Origin: Bacteroidales bacterium
Lineage (GTDB): Bacteria > Bacteroidota > Bacteroidia > Bacteroidales > UBA10428
DNA: 49,057 nt
NCBI GenBank assembly: GCA_035299085.1
Contig: DATGXG010000054.1
Location: 1-49,057 of the forward strand
Direction: 5' to 3'
Both the position numbers and the translations under genes were made by a program. The first letter of the stretch is position 1. Each line of letters begins with the position of its first letter. Shown here piece by piece: positions 1-9,319 of this stretch. Under the pieces are notes generated by a model. It was not told the DNA's origin. It ran no database searches and was given only the letters and a program-made list of their open reading frames with translations.

Positions 1-81
1 CATCGAAACTGAAGTAAGAGCTAAAGAAGCAAAAAGGGTTAAACCGGCTTTTTTCAGGTTGATTTGATTCTGTGTTTTCAT
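1..81 (-). CDS. Exported protein, N-terminal fragment (partial)
   Basis: Reading leftwards from an ATG at 81-79, 27 codons stay open to the window edge. The peptide begins MKTQNQINLKKAGLTLF and continues with a hydrophobic Ala/Leu/Ser stretch, which fits an N-terminal signal peptide. The rest of the gene lies outside the window, so no function can be given. It is on the same strand as the permease at 308-2674 but separated from it by about 225 bases that hold a candidate -7 box, so it is probably a separate transcription unit. Confidence 0.55.
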   Translation of the reverse strand, partial: MKTQNQINLKKAGLTLFASLALTSVSM

Positions 82-153
82 TTTTTTTAGTTTTTAAGAT
101 TAATCAGGTTGTGACTACCTAATTACATCTTCCGTGCCAAACTACGTAACAAA

Positions 154-161
154 CAAAAATA
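154..161 (-). promoter_or_regulatory. Candidate -7 box (TATTTTTG) for the leftward partial gene
   Basis: On the minus strand 154-161 reads TATTTTTG, an exact fit to the Bacteroidota -7 consensus TAnnTTTG. It lies about 70 bases before the ATG at 81. No convincing TTTG -33 element stands at the expected spacing, so this is a sequence match only. The rest of the 82-307 gap holds nothing else I can name. Confidence 0.3.
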
Positions 162-307
162 CAGTATTATATAAGAGTTTTCGTCAGAATTACCCTTTGT
201 CAAAACTGTTCAGATCGAATCAGTAGGTGTACGTATACGGACAGTAAAGATTTTCTTTTGATCGGATTTCCTAATACATCTATCATTTCGAGTGAAGCCA
301 GAAACCT

Positions 308-2674
308 CTATTCAAATCGCAGAGCTTCCACAGGGTTTCTGTTTGCCGTTTTCCAGCATATTATACTCACAGTTGCTAAGGAGGCTACAAAAATAAACAC
401 TCCGGCCGATATAAAAATCCACCAGTTAATGGCAGTTTTATAGGCAAAGTTTGCAAGCCATTTTTGCATTACAAGATAGGAAACCGGGCAGGCAAATACG
501 AAGGCAAGTATAATCCGTCGGGTATAATCATGGTTCAATAAAATAATAATCTCAACAACGGAGGCTCCGTTGATTTTGCGAATTCCGATTTCTTTTACAC
601 GGCGTAGGATTACAAAGGTAGTAAGTGCAACCAGACCCATGAATGATAGAAAAATGGCAATGAAGGTAGTTATATACAATAGCTGGCTCATCTTTACCTC
701 CTGAGTATACATGATATTGAATCTATCATCAACAAATTCGTAATCCAGATTATATAAAGGGTCCACTGATTTGATGGTTTGATTAATATTGTCAAGCCCA
801 TCCTGTATATGGAATGATTTCACCCGCACAAATAGAGTTCCACGTTTCAAATCATTTAGTGTAATTATCAATGGATCAATTGTGTTGTGCAGTGAAGCGA
901 AGTTAAAATCCCTAACCACACCAATTATGCGTCCGGAATCATTCATTATCAGAGGCTTATCAATTGGACTATCTGTAAAACCTAATGCTTTTGCCGCAGT
1001 TTCGTTAATTATAAAATTTTTTCTATCAGTCGCCAATGTATCATTGAAATCACGGCCTTCAATTATATTCAGTCTGAAGGTTTTCACAAAACCAGCGGTT
1101 GTACGGGTATGGTTTACAAGAATAAAGTTGTCGGGATTTTCTCCCGGTCTTCCTGCATATTGACCGCTCATATTCGAAACTGAAATGTCCTGAGCCAGAC
1201 AGACATCCTCAATTCCGCTGTACTTAAGTAATTTTTGTCTGATGGTTTCGTATTTTGCATAAACACTTTTATCCAGACTTTTAACAGCAATTACGTTTTC
1301 CTTATCAAATCCAAGGTTTTTATGTTTAATGAAATCCATTTGCTTATAAAATACCATCACACAACAAACCATAAAAATCACAATAGCAAATTGTGATAGT
1401 AAAAGTCCCTTAATAAAAGTGCCCTTTCGGCCTGATTTTGTCACGGTGCCTTTTAATATCCGGAATACGCTTATGTAAGACAGATGTAATGCGGGGAAAA
1501 TTCCTGAGATTATGCCTACAAATAAAGTGATTGAGATGATAAATAATAGGATCGTTGGATTGAATAATTCTTTCAAGGGAATATTTTTAACAGTAAAGTC
1601 ATTCACAAAATGCCATGTATAAACACTACATGCCAATGATAATGCCAATGAAATCAAGGCTATCATTATTGTCTCATTAATAAACAGCATGATCAAATCT
1701 TTCCTTATGGCTCCTGTTAACTTCCTGATGCCGACTTCACGGAGTCGTGTCTCTGCACTGACTGTGACCAGGTTAATAAAATTGAGGATGGCTATTATCA
1801 TTATGAAACCGATTAAACCGCTAGCCAACCATATATTATAAAGACTTCCATGTTGCACATCCCAAACAACTTCCTCAGAATGAAGTCTTATTCGGTCCAG
1901 CGGCTGAGCCACACCTTCATAATGAGTATTTTCATCGCCGCTACTCCTGAAACCTGACATGAAGGATGCGTACATTTTTGAAATTTTGCCCAGTGCCTGC
2001 CTTGTGTCGGTTTTATCATGAAGCAGTACATAAGTATAAAACTCGCACCCGGAATTCTGAACCAGGTTTTCAAGAAAGGGGTCATGAAAGCCTGTTAATA
2101 TGGTAAACTGTAAATGAGAGTTTTGCGGGATATCTTCAAGTATTCCACCAACAGTAAATTCTTTATCTCTGATTCTTACAGTTTTTCCCAGTGCATTATC
2201 ATTGCCAAAGACTTTAATTGAAAATGTGCGGCTAAGGATTATGCTATTCGGATCCTTTAAAACATCAGGAGTACCTACAATTAATTTGAATGAAAAAACA
2301 TCAAAGAAAGTAGAATCAGCATATATTATGTGATTATTTACAAGTCGGTTTTCATTATATTCGAGATCAACTGTCTCCAAGCCGTAGATTCGGAGACATT
2401 TTTCAACCTCAGGTACAGCATCAATTATTGCAGGCAATTGTCCCTGACAGATTCCGACTATATTGGATTTCTTTCCCTTTTCTGTAGATTTTGTCAGAAT
2501 TCTATATATACGGCTATGCTTTGCATGAAACCTGTCAAAACTTTTTTCATTGTCTATATAAACCGTAAGATGGATAATAAGGGTAAGGCCAATAACCAAA
2601 CCGGCAATATTTACACAAGTAATCAGTTTGTTCCTTGCCAGGTTCCTGAAAGCCTCACGAATATACATTGTCAA
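308..2674 (-). CDS. ABC transporter permease, FtsX/MacB family
   Basis: A 788-residue inner-membrane protein with the two-fold architecture usual for Bacteroidota MacB-like permeases. TM1 is near residues 18-40 and is followed by a MacB-type periplasmic core. A first FtsX block has membrane segments near 282-305, 330-355 and 375-400. A further TM near 425-450 precedes a second periplasmic part, and a second FtsX block fills about 670-780. The twin signatures EVGIRKLTGA and EIGIRKINGAS, one in each FtsX block, support the family and an internal duplication. No ATPase or outer-membrane partner is adjacent, so its cargo is unknown; relatives export peptides, lipoproteins or antimicrobials. The start is MTMYIREAF, with a second Met two codons later. 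Confidence 0.9.
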   Translation of the reverse strand: MTMYIREAFRNLARNKLITCVNIAGLVIGLTLIIHLTVYIDNEKSFDRFHAKHSRIYRILTKSTEKGKKSNIVGICQGQLPAIIDAVPEVEKCLRIYGLETVDLEYNENRLVNNHIIYADSTFFDVFSFKLIVGTPDVLKDPNSIILSRTFSIKVFGNDNALGKTVRIRDKEFTVGGILEDIPQNSHLQFTILTGFHDPFLENLVQNSGCEFYTYVLLHDKTDTRQALGKISKMYASFMSGFRSSGDENTHYEGVAQPLDRIRLHSEEVVWDVQHGSLYNIWLASGLIGFIMIIAILNFINLVTVSAETRLREVGIRKLTGAIRKDLIMLFINETIMIALISLALSLACSVYTWHFVNDFTVKNIPLKELFNPTILLFIISITLFVGIISGIFPALHLSYISVFRILKGTVTKSGRKGTFIKGLLLSQFAIVIFMVCCVMVFYKQMDFIKHKNLGFDKENVIAVKSLDKSVYAKYETIRQKLLKYSGIEDVCLAQDISVSNMSGQYAGRPGENPDNFILVNHTRTTAGFVKTFRLNIIEGRDFNDTLATDRKNFIINETAAKALGFTDSPIDKPLIMNDSGRIIGVVRDFNFASLHNTIDPLIITLNDLKRGTLFVRVKSFHIQDGLDNINQTIKSVDPLYNLDYEFVDDRFNIMYTQEVKMSQLLYITTFIAIFLSFMGLVALTTFVILRRVKEIGIRKINGASVVEIIILLNHDYTRRIILAFVFACPVSYLVMQKWLANFAYKTAINWWIFISAGVFIFVASLATVSIICWKTANRNPVEALRFE

Positions 2675-2770
2675 GGTGAAATAAGTGGTTTTGAAATAAA
2701 ATCAAAAGATATGCCATTTTATTATTTTGAACAAAATCAGAGGGTTATGCAATTCTTATAGATCTGATTT

Positions 2771-2800
2771 TGTCAAAAAAATAACATGTCTGTCAAAAAA
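2771..2800. repeat. Direct repeat TGTCAAAAAA x2 in the divergent permease/peptidase promoter region
   Basis: TGTCAAAAAA occurs at 2771-2780 and again at 2791-2800, exactly 20 bases apart (about two helical turns). The pair lies in the divergent gap between the permease start (2674) and the peptidase start (2902). A TATCTTTA near-match to the -7 box ends at 2880. Spacing and position suit an operator, but no cognate regulator is in view. Confidence 0.3.
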
Positions 2801-2901
2801 CAGGACGAGGCGGCGATACCAATAACCTAATAAAAATTTATATAATACGAGTTACTTTGATACTTAAACCTTTATCTTTAGCTGTCATTATTCAGATAAT
2901 T

Positions 2902-5094
2902 ATGAAAAACTTCAATTTTTTAAAGACATTCCTTATTCTTATTGCGATTGTTGTATCCTCTGCAGCAATTGCTCAAAAGTGGTCACAGGACGGTAATGCG
3001 TATTATATTGAAGATGAAAATTCAATCATGAAGTATTCTTTGCCCCAGGATAAGCCTGATACGTTGGTTTCTGCAAGAATACTTACACCGGCAGGTAAGA
3101 AAACGATGCGCATCCAGTCCTTTTCAGTTACTCCCGACGGCAATAGGGTATTGATTTTTACCAATGCAAAAAAGGTATGGCGACTCAGAACAAAAGGCGA
3201 TTATTTTATTTATGATGTGACAAGCCGAACCTTAAGCCAAATCGGAAAATCGCTTCCTCCTTCATCACTGATGTTTGCCAAGATTTCACCAAATGGCCAA
3301 TACGCCGCCTATGTCAGCAACAACAATATTTATGTTGAAGATTTAAAAACATCTCAAATCAGACCTCTTACAACCGATGGAACCACTACCTTGATTAACG
3401 GCACATTCGACTGGGTGTATGAGGAAGAATTCTTTTGCCGCGATGGTTTCAGGTGGAGTCCGGATAGTAAAAAGATTGCTTACTGGCAGCTCGATGCCAG
3501 CAAGATTGGTAAATTTTTAATGATCAATAATACCGATTCCATTCATCCCCGTGTGATTCCGATTGAGTATCCCCTGGCCGGTGAAAAGCCATCTTATTGC
3601 AGGGTGGGTGTCGCGAATATCGACGATGCAAAAACCACATGGATCGATATTCCCGGGGAACCGGATAACAATTACATTGTGAGGATGGATTTTATCCCCT
3701 GGTCGCAGCAACTCCTGATTCATCAGCTTAACCGCAAACAGAATGAGGGAAAGCTTTATATCAGCGATCCGGTTACCGGAAGCAGCCGGGTTGTTTTTGA
3801 GGAATCTGATCCCGCCTTCCTGGAGTCTTATTTTGATAACTCAGGTGATGCTTACGAGGTTGATTTCATCCTTGATTTTAAGTGGATGCCAAGCCGGAAG
3901 AGCATTGTATGGGCTTCCGAAAAAGAAGGATGGGAGCAGCTTTATGAGATTTCCCTGGATGGTAAACCGGAAAGAAAGATTACAACAGGTAATTTCGATG
4001 TGATCGAGCTGAAGCGCATTGATGAAATGAATGGTTATATATACTTTACCGCTTCACCCGAAAATGCAACCCGGAAATATCTTTACAGGCTGAGAATCGA
4101 CGGGAAAAGCAAATTGCAGCCGCTGAGTCCCGGATCACTTAAAGGAACCCATGACTATGTGATTTCTCCGGGCGGGAAATATGCATTTCACAGTTTCTCC
4201 AATCACAATACCCGTTCATCCGAAGAACTGATATCTCTTTCAAACGGGAAAACACTGAATCATAAGAAGGGAATTGCTGAAATGCAGGATTCCCTGAGGG
4301 TGAAATCAAACATGGAATTCTTTCAGATTACTACGGCTGACAGTGTTACAATGGACGGATGGATGGTTAAGCCTGATAATTTTGATCCGTCAAAAAAGTA
4401 CCCGGTTGTATTTCTTGTCTATACCGAACCGGCAAGTGCAACGGTTACCGATGAATACGGAACTGGATATAACTACCTGTATGCCGGCAACATGGCAAAA
4501 GACGGGTATATCTACATGTCGATCGATAACAGGGGAACCCCGGCTCCTAAGGGACGTGAATGGAGGAAATCAATTTACAGGAAAGTGGGGGTCATTAACA
4601 TACATGACCAGGCAATGGCTGCTAAGGAAATACTGAAATGGAATTTCGTGGATCCCGACAGGATTGCCGTGTGGGGATGGAGTGGAGGCGGTGGAGCCAC
4701 ACTGAACCTGTTGTTTCAGTTTCCTGAAATATATAAGACAGGTATTGCCATCGCATCGGTCACCAATGAACTTACCTATGACAATATATATACTGAACGG
4801 TATTCGGGCCTGCCTGAAGAAAGCATGGAAGATTATGTAAAGGGATCACCGCTTACTTATGCGAAGAATCTGAAAGGCAATCTCCTGATTATTCATGGAA
4901 CCGGTGACGACAATGTGCACTATCAGAATGCGGAACTCCTCCTGAATGAACTGATTAAATACAACAAGAAATTCCAGTTCATGCCGTACCCCAACCGTAC
5001 TCATGGCATTTCCGAAGGAGAAGGGACTTTCACGCACCTGCGGACCACGTACACTGACTTTTTGAAGAAGAACTGTCCTCCGGGTCCCCGGTAG
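2902..5094 (+). CDS. Exported dipeptidyl-peptidase IV-type serine peptidase (family S9)
   Basis: A 730-residue S9B peptidase that should remove dipeptides, typically after Pro, from peptide N-termini in the periplasm or at the surface. I start it at MKNFNFLKTF (2902), because the residues just after form a signal peptide ending near IAQ; the reading frame opens 15 codons earlier without one. Residues about 30-480 form the DPP-IV beta-propeller, including the Glu motif DWVYEEEF (Glu174-176) that binds the substrate amino terminus. The alpha/beta-hydrolase domain follows. The catalytic triad is visible: Ser594 in GWSGGG, Asp669 in GTGDDNVH and His701 in RTHG. It is transcribed alone, divergent from the permease. 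Confidence 0.95.
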   Translation: MKNFNFLKTFLILIAIVVSSAAIAQKWSQDGNAYYIEDENSIMKYSLPQDKPDTLVSARILTPAGKKTMRIQSFSVTPDGNRVLIFTNAKKVWRLRTKGDYFIYDVTSRTLSQIGKSLPPSSLMFAKISPNGQYAAYVSNNNIYVEDLKTSQIRPLTTDGTTTLINGTFDWVYEEEFFCRDGFRWSPDSKKIAYWQLDASKIGKFLMINNTDSIHPRVIPIEYPLAGEKPSYCRVGVANIDDAKTTWIDIPGEPDNNYIVRMDFIPWSQQLLIHQLNRKQNEGKLYISDPVTGSSRVVFEESDPAFLESYFDNSGDAYEVDFILDFKWMPSRKSIVWASEKEGWEQLYEISLDGKPERKITTGNFDVIELKRIDEMNGYIYFTASPENATRKYLYRLRIDGKSKLQPLSPGSLKGTHDYVISPGGKYAFHSFSNHNTRSSEELISLSNGKTLNHKKGIAEMQDSLRVKSNMEFFQITTADSVTMDGWMVKPDNFDPSKKYPVVFLVYTEPASATVTDEYGTGYNYLYAGNMAKDGYIYMSIDNRGTPAPKGREWRKSIYRKVGVINIHDQAMAAKEILKWNFVDPDRIAVWGWSGGGGATLNLLFQFPEIYKTGIAIASVTNELTYDNIYTERYSGLPEESMEDYVKGSPLTYAKNLKGNLLIIHGTGDDNVHYQNAELLLNELIKYNKKFQFMPYPNRTHGISEGEGTFTHLRTTYTDFLKKNCPPGPR

Positions 5095-5117
5095 TCATTT
5101 CCCGAGTAGGCGATGAC

Positions 5118-5139
5118 CTGACAGAGTCCGGACTGTCAG
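5118..5139. repeat. CTGACAG/CTGTCAG hairpin, copy 1
   Basis: CTGACAG (5118-5124) and CTGTCAG (5133-5139) form a perfect 7-bp stem with an 8-base loop, just after the peptidase stop. No T-run follows, so it is not a standard intrinsic terminator. The same stem recurs at about 47.9 and 48.9 kb with a different loop. Confidence 0.5.
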
Positions 5140-5230
5140 AGTGTGAGCAGGACAAAATGATTTGTTAAAAATTTAACCCTATACAGAAGCTCTTTGTTAT
5201 AACGGATAATAGAAACTAAAGTCCGTTATC

Positions 5231-5950
5231 ATGAAAAGAAAGATTCTGTTTGTTTTGACGAGTCACGGAATTAAAGGATATACCGGTAAACCTACCGGTT
5301 ACTATATGAGCGAGGTTACTCATCCGTGGAAAGTGCTGAGGAAAGCCGGGTATGAAATCGATTTTGTAAGTCCGAAAGGCGGCAACCCGCCAATTGATGG
5401 GTTTAACCTTGAGGATCCGGTGAATAAGGAATTTTGGGAGGACAAGGTATATCGTAAAAAAATAGAAAACACCATGCGGCCTGACCAGGTTAAAGCCGAT
5501 GATTACGTGGCGGTTTTCTACGCCGGTGGCCATGGTACAATGTGGGATTTTCCGGATAATGAGGGGTTGGCCGATATTACCCGCAGGATATATGAAAAAG
5601 GCGGGGTTGTAAGTGCTGTTTGTCATGGCCCATCCGGATTTGTCAATTTAAAATTGAATGATGGCAGTTATTTGATCCAGGGGAAAAAGGTCAATTCGTA
5701 TACAAACGAAGAAGAAATAGCATCGCAACTGGATAAAGCTGTTCCCTTTCTTTTGGAAACCAAGCTTATCCAGCGTGGTGCAAGATTTGAAAAGTCAGGT
5801 CCGAAACAACCGCATGTTGCTAAAGATGAAAGGTTGATCACCGGACAAAATCCTGCTTCCGCACGCGGAGTGGGAGAGGCACTGGTTGAAGAACTTAGGA
5901 AGCTTGAGCATCAGAAACAGCCGGAGGAACAAAGATCGGGCTACCATTAA
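5231..5950 (+). CDS. DJ-1/PfpI family protein, Hsp31-like
   Basis: A 239-residue cytoplasmic protein of the class I amidotransferase-like DJ-1/PfpI fold. The opening (TGYYMSEVTHPW, with Glu28) and the nucleophile elbow AVCHGPSG (Cys131-His132) match the Hsp31 branch. In that branch a Glu-Cys-His set supports glyoxalase III (methylglyoxal to lactate), deglycase or holdase chaperone activity. Which of these applies here cannot be told from sequence. The gene stands alone; about 280 bases upstream the S9 peptidase ends on the same strand, with a hairpin between. The last few residues are charged and repetitive, beyond the usual core. Confidence 0.88.
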   Translation: MKRKILFVLTSHGIKGYTGKPTGYYMSEVTHPWKVLRKAGYEIDFVSPKGGNPPIDGFNLEDPVNKEFWEDKVYRKKIENTMRPDQVKADDYVAVFYAGGHGTMWDFPDNEGLADITRRIYEKGGVVSAVCHGPSGFVNLKLNDGSYLIQGKKVNSYTNEEEIASQLDKAVPFLLETKLIQRGARFEKSGPKQPHVAKDERLITGQNPASARGVGEALVEELRKLEHQKQPEEQRSGYH

Positions 5951-5956
5951 AGTGAT

Positions 5957-6034
5957 ACTGGATGCTGGATACTGGATGCTGGATGCGTCCCTATGGTCCC
6001 TATCGTCTCTGAAACACCGAACATCGAACACCGA
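5957..6034. repeat. Composite heptamer/nonamer tandem repeat
   Basis: Three short arrays follow one another: four heptamers alternating ACTGGAT and GCTGGAT (5957-5984), three nonamers of the form GTCYCTNNN (5987-6013), and three heptamers ACACCGA, ACATCGA, ACACCGA (6014-6034). They fill most of the gap between the DJ-1/PfpI gene and the next gene. Their function is unknown. Confidence 0.8.
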
Positions 6035-6072
6035 TTTTAGATTTAAGAAGATTTGATAGGATAACAGACTAA

Positions 6073-6564
6073 ATGAATAACTACGAGCGATTAATCAAAC
6101 TGGCGGAGGATGTATTTTCCTTCAGAAGCGATCCGGAGCAATTAAATGTCAATCCGGAGATTATGGATCGATTGAGGAAAATACATCCTTCCACCATGAT
6201 GGAATACAACAATGGCAAGGGACCTGGTGCCTGGATATTGGTTATACCGACAACCACTGACTTAATGGAGAAGTTTATAAACGGAGAGATCAATGAAAAA
6301 CAGCTTTTTGATCTTACTCCGATTGGAATTAAATACGATTCACTTTATTTATGTTCCGCCCTTGTTCTTGAGGAATACAGGCATAAGGGAATTACAACCC
6401 GGTTTGTAATCAGCGCTCTGAACGAAATGCAGAAAGAGCACCCAATAAAATCATTGTTTGTATGGCCTTTTACTGAAGGAGGAGATGCAACCGCCCGCAA
6501 AATTTCAGAATTAACCGGCTTGCCTTTGTATGAAAGAAGGAGAACGCATAATCCTCCCGTTTAA
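6073..6564 (+). CDS. Uncharacterised protein, possibly GNAT-type acetyltransferase
   Basis: A 163-residue soluble protein with no signal peptide. Residues about 95-125 read as a beta strand (SLYLCSALVL), then EEYRHKGITTRF and a helix. This resembles GNAT motif A, where an R/Q-x-x-G-x-G/A loop binds the acetyl-CoA pyrophosphate. The loop here is not canonical, so catalytic activity is uncertain. It is preceded by the composite tandem repeat and converges on a DUF1801 gene, with a long hairpin between them. Assignment to GNAT is inference from this one motif; otherwise I do not recognise it. Confidence 0.6.
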   Translation: MNNYERLIKLAEDVFSFRSDPEQLNVNPEIMDRLRKIHPSTMMEYNNGKGPGAWILVIPTTTDLMEKFINGEINEKQLFDLTPIGIKYDSLYLCSALVLEEYRHKGITTRFVISALNEMQKEHPIKSLFVWPFTEGGDATARKISELTGLPLYERRRTHNPPV

Positions 6565-6576
6565 TTGAAAAACGCC

Positions 6577-6630
6577 GGCCTGAAGGCATCAAATCAATTT
6601 GCGAGTGATGATTTGAACCCTGTTCAGGCC
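6577..6630. terminator. Nested hairpin between convergent genes
   Basis: Outer arms GGCCTGAA (6577-6584) and TTCAGGCC (6623-6630) enclose inner arms TCAAATCA (6589-6596) and TGATTTGA (6609-6616). All are perfect complements. It lies between genes ending at 6564 (+) and 6654 (-), where a bidirectional terminator is expected, although T-runs are weak. Confidence 0.5.
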
Positions 6631-6653
6631 AGGAATTGAAAGTTTTGGAAATG

Positions 6654-7010
6654 CTATTTCTTCTTCATCCTCCCCATTTCCTCCTCAATCCTGAACTTGA
6701 CAATTCGGGTGATCAGGTCAAGTGGCAGGGGTTTATCGAGCGGAAACTGAACAGTGCCTTTTGATACTTTGTATTCGGAGAATTCATTCTTAAAAGCTTC
6801 GATACCCGATGCCCCGGGGAAGAAACTGGTGTGGCTTTTAAATCCCCCGAAGTGAACAAGGTTTCTGCCGTTTAATTTAAAAGTGGGGATTCCGTAAGTG
6901 ATGGTTTCCTGTGCATCCGGAACCAGTTGACGGATATGGTTCCTGTATTCATTCAATACATTTTGAATCTGCGGGGGAAATTCCGATATATACTTTTCAA
7001 CTGCATCCAT
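6654..7010 (-). CDS. DUF1801 family protein (YdhG-like)
   Basis: A 118-residue cytoplasmic protein. I start it at MDAVEKYISEFP (7010), the usual N-terminus of DUF1801 proteins, rather than 12 codons upstream. The family pattern is clear: an N-terminal helix pair, ETITYGIPTFKL, HFGGFKSHTSFFP, and the C-terminal KGTVQFPLDKPLP. These proteins share a small alpha/beta fold related to the frataxin-like YdhG structure and have no established reaction. It is a single gene on the minus strand, with GNAT-like gene convergent and the membrane-protein gene divergent. Confidence 0.88.
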   Translation of the reverse strand: MDAVEKYISEFPPQIQNVLNEYRNHIRQLVPDAQETITYGIPTFKLNGRNLVHFGGFKSHTSFFPGASGIEAFKNEFSEYKVSKGTVQFPLDKPLPLDLITRIVKFRIEEEMGRMKKK

Positions 7011-7156
7011 GATGAAATTCTTTTTCCTAAAATTAGCAACAAACATTCATTTATTTGAACAACCTCGGTATCGTATTTTGTGAAAAATTTGTATTTTAGG
7101 CAGTTCGGTAACCTAAAACCCTGACTATTTCAACCCATCCTAACACAAGAACCCGG

Positions 7157-7579
7157 GTGCACATCCTTCCGTGTTTTATTGCCCTGACAGTGGGTACTTT
7201 CATCTATTTATTTTTCCGAAGCAGTCCGCCATCTTTCACACAATGGCCGGTTTTCAGTTTTTTCCATAAATGGTCTCCTTACAAGCCGCATTACATACCA
7301 TCATGGCTTATTGGTTCATTACCCGATTTTCTATGGTCTTTTGGTTATTCAGTAATTATTACGGGCCTCTGGTCGAAACACCACGGGAAAACCAGATACC
7401 TGTGGCTCGCCAGCGTACCTCTTCTTGTTTTGGGATTTGAAGTGCTGCAGTTTTTTTCAGTTCTTCCCGGTACCTACTCAAATGCTGACCTTTTTTCAGG
7501 TTTTGCAGGAATGGTAAGCGGATTCTTCATTGGCATCAAACCTTATAAATCCAAATATCATGAAAAAACGATTACTTAA
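7157..7579 (+). CDS. Small integral membrane protein, VanZ-like in outline
   Basis: A 140-residue protein with about four membrane segments: residues 2-20, a segment near 50-72, 80-100 and 108-128. The C-terminal pattern E..Q....PG......DL.....G...G recalls VanZ-family proteins, but it is shorter and the match is loose. The start must be GTG at 7157, because no in-frame ATG precedes the first membrane segment. Its end overlaps the start of the next gene by 20 bases, so the two are probably co-translated. Role unknown. Confidence 0.65.
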   Translation: MHILPCFIALTVGTFIYLFFRSSPPSFTQWPVFSFFHKWSPYKPHYIPSWLIGSLPDFLWSFGYSVIITGLWSKHHGKTRYLWLASVPLLVLGFEVLQFFSVLPGTYSNADLFSGFAGMVSGFFIGIKPYKSKYHEKTIT

Positions 7580-9257
7580 TTCAACGACGGGATTGTCTGT
7601 ATTTTCAACTGCAATTTTGATATTTTTTATCCTAATTGCTTACGCCTCACTTGACTATACGGTAGTAACAGACCTTGGTAATGGCGTTGTCCAGGAGGAT
7701 TTAAATAATATTCGCTCCAATATTAAAAGAACAACTACAGGTAAACGAGATGAATATGGAAGGTGGAAAGGCCTTATCACCATTCAGTATATTTACAGTA
7801 CCGGTTCGTATACCGAAGAAGCCTATATGGTTAATGGCAAGCGACAGGGTTTGAGCACCCTCCATTATAATGACGGCTCAACACGAACGGATTATTATGT
7901 GAATGATGTGAAAATTTCACTGGAGAAGTCTGCATCAAAAGTTGATCCTGCGAATCCTTTTGAGATCATGACGAGTAAATATCCATGGTATCAATTCTCC
8001 CTGAATGCCGCAGGATTTAATGATTTGTACATTCAGGCCTATCTTCTTACACTACAAGGGCAGTTAGACGATAAAACCTGGGATATAAACAATTTTGACA
8101 GTCAGTTTGACACGTATTACCAGGCCGCTATTGATTCATTGAGTAAAACAACCTATGATACCATCATACTGGCCATAAACAAATATGCTCCTGTCAGGGG
8201 CATTGATGAAATGAAAAACGCCGATTTCCGCATGGCGGCCATCGATCATTACAGGAAAAACCAACCTACTTACCAGGTGATTGAATCAGGTTATGGTCAT
8301 TACCTTGCAAAAATCAACAATGACGGATACTCAAATGCTGATTTTGAGCAATTCTGTAATGATTTCGATGACAGCCTGGCTACCCAAGGAATGCTGAATG
8401 TGAACGGGACCCTGTTTACCGATAGTGCGGATGAACAGATGTATTTCGTACTTGCCCCAAATATTAAATCTGCAGCTGATAATTTTAAAAATTTACAGGA
8501 GCGTCAAATTGCTCTTTCTACATCTAAAACCACTACTGATATGCGTCCGTTTATCAGCCAGTTGTCGTTTCAGGCTAATAACCCTACAGGTCAGGTAGTG
8601 ACTGATGTGTATAGTTACTTTCTTAAAGGCGACATGACCAAAAACATATTGAAAGAGACGCTGCGTTTGAATATGGGCGTCAGTTCACTGGCTTCCGTTG
8701 GAATTGCTTTAGATACAATACATTCAACCAGTGCGGAATTCACAGGATATATATTTTCGAACGGGGGATCGGATATAACCAGCCGGGGAATTGTATGGAG
8801 CTCATCGTATAACCCCGATCTTACGGATAACCAAATTGTTTTTCAGACTTCTCCTGATGTGTTTTCACTTACCATCAGCGGTTTAACTGAAGGAGATACC
8901 TATTTTGCCCGAACCTTCGCCACCAATTCAACGGGAACTGTTTACAGCGATTGCATTCAGTTTGTGCCGATAACCATTGTGAGCAGGCAGCAAACAGAAA
9001 AACCGGTAATGACAGTTTATCCGAACCCGAATTCCGGATCAGCAATTTTCAGTGTCTGGATTGAAATGCCCGGGAATCTTTCTTTGAATATATATGATAT
9101 GAAGGGGCAGCTTGTAATGACCAGAAATCTAGGAATTTTACCCCAAGGACAAAACAAGGTGGGGGTAGATTTTCATGGAATACCTGATGGAGTATACAAT
9201 TGTATATTGAAGGATGGTTTTGGCGAATACAGGAACAGGATCGTAATTGAGAGATAG
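7560..9257 (+). CDS. T9SS-exported protein with MORN-like and Fn3-like regions
   Basis: A 565-residue secreted protein starting at the ATG at 7560 (MKKRLLNSTTG) and opening with a long hydrophobic signal or anchor segment. Residues about 55-115 resemble the YwqK/MORN-type repeats seen in Bacteroidota surface proteins (GRWKG, NGKRQG). Residues about 385-475 look like an Fn3-type beta sandwich (GLTEGDTYFARTFATN). The last 80 residues begin VYPNPNSG and end in a basic RNRIVIER. That is a type A T9SS sorting domain, so the protein should be moved across the outer membrane by PorU-type machinery. The middle, about residues 120-380, is helix-rich and unrecognised. It overlaps the membrane-protein gene upstream. 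Confidence 0.82.
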   Translation: MKKRLLNSTTGLSVFSTAILIFFILIAYASLDYTVVTDLGNGVVQEDLNNIRSNIKRTTTGKRDEYGRWKGLITIQYIYSTGSYTEEAYMVNGKRQGLSTLHYNDGSTRTDYYVNDVKISLEKSASKVDPANPFEIMTSKYPWYQFSLNAAGFNDLYIQAYLLTLQGQLDDKTWDINNFDSQFDTYYQAAIDSLSKTTYDTIILAINKYAPVRGIDEMKNADFRMAAIDHYRKNQPTYQVIESGYGHYLAKINNDGYSNADFEQFCNDFDDSLATQGMLNVNGTLFTDSADEQMYFVLAPNIKSAADNFKNLQERQIALSTSKTTTDMRPFISQLSFQANNPTGQVVTDVYSYFLKGDMTKNILKETLRLNMGVSSLASVGIALDTIHSTSAEFTGYIFSNGGSDITSRGIVWSSSYNPDLTDNQIVFQTSPDVFSLTISGLTEGDTYFARTFATNSTGTVYSDCIQFVPITIVSRQQTEKPVMTVYPNPNSGSAIFSVWIEMPGNLSLNIYDMKGQLVMTRNLGILPQGQNKVGVDFHGIPDGVYNCILKDGFGEYRNRIVIER

Positions 9258-9268
9258 GATAATTATCG

Positions 9269-9312
9269 GGTTACCGCGGAGCAAAAATACTTTATGCTGC
9301 TCCGTGGTTACC
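9269..9312. terminator. Long imperfect hairpin between convergent genes
   Basis: GGTTACCGCGGAGC (9269-9282) pairs with GCTCCGTGGTTACC (9299-9312), with two mismatches and a 16-base loop. It lies between genes ending at 9257 (+) and 9320 (-), as expected of a bidirectional terminator. Confidence 0.55.
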
Positions 9313-9319
9313 TTTCCTG

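Noticed and set aside
258..443. 61-codon plus-strand open frame overlapping the end of the permease
   Set aside because: It runs antisense across the conserved C-terminus of the permease, has no recognisable features and no promoter; a shadow frame.
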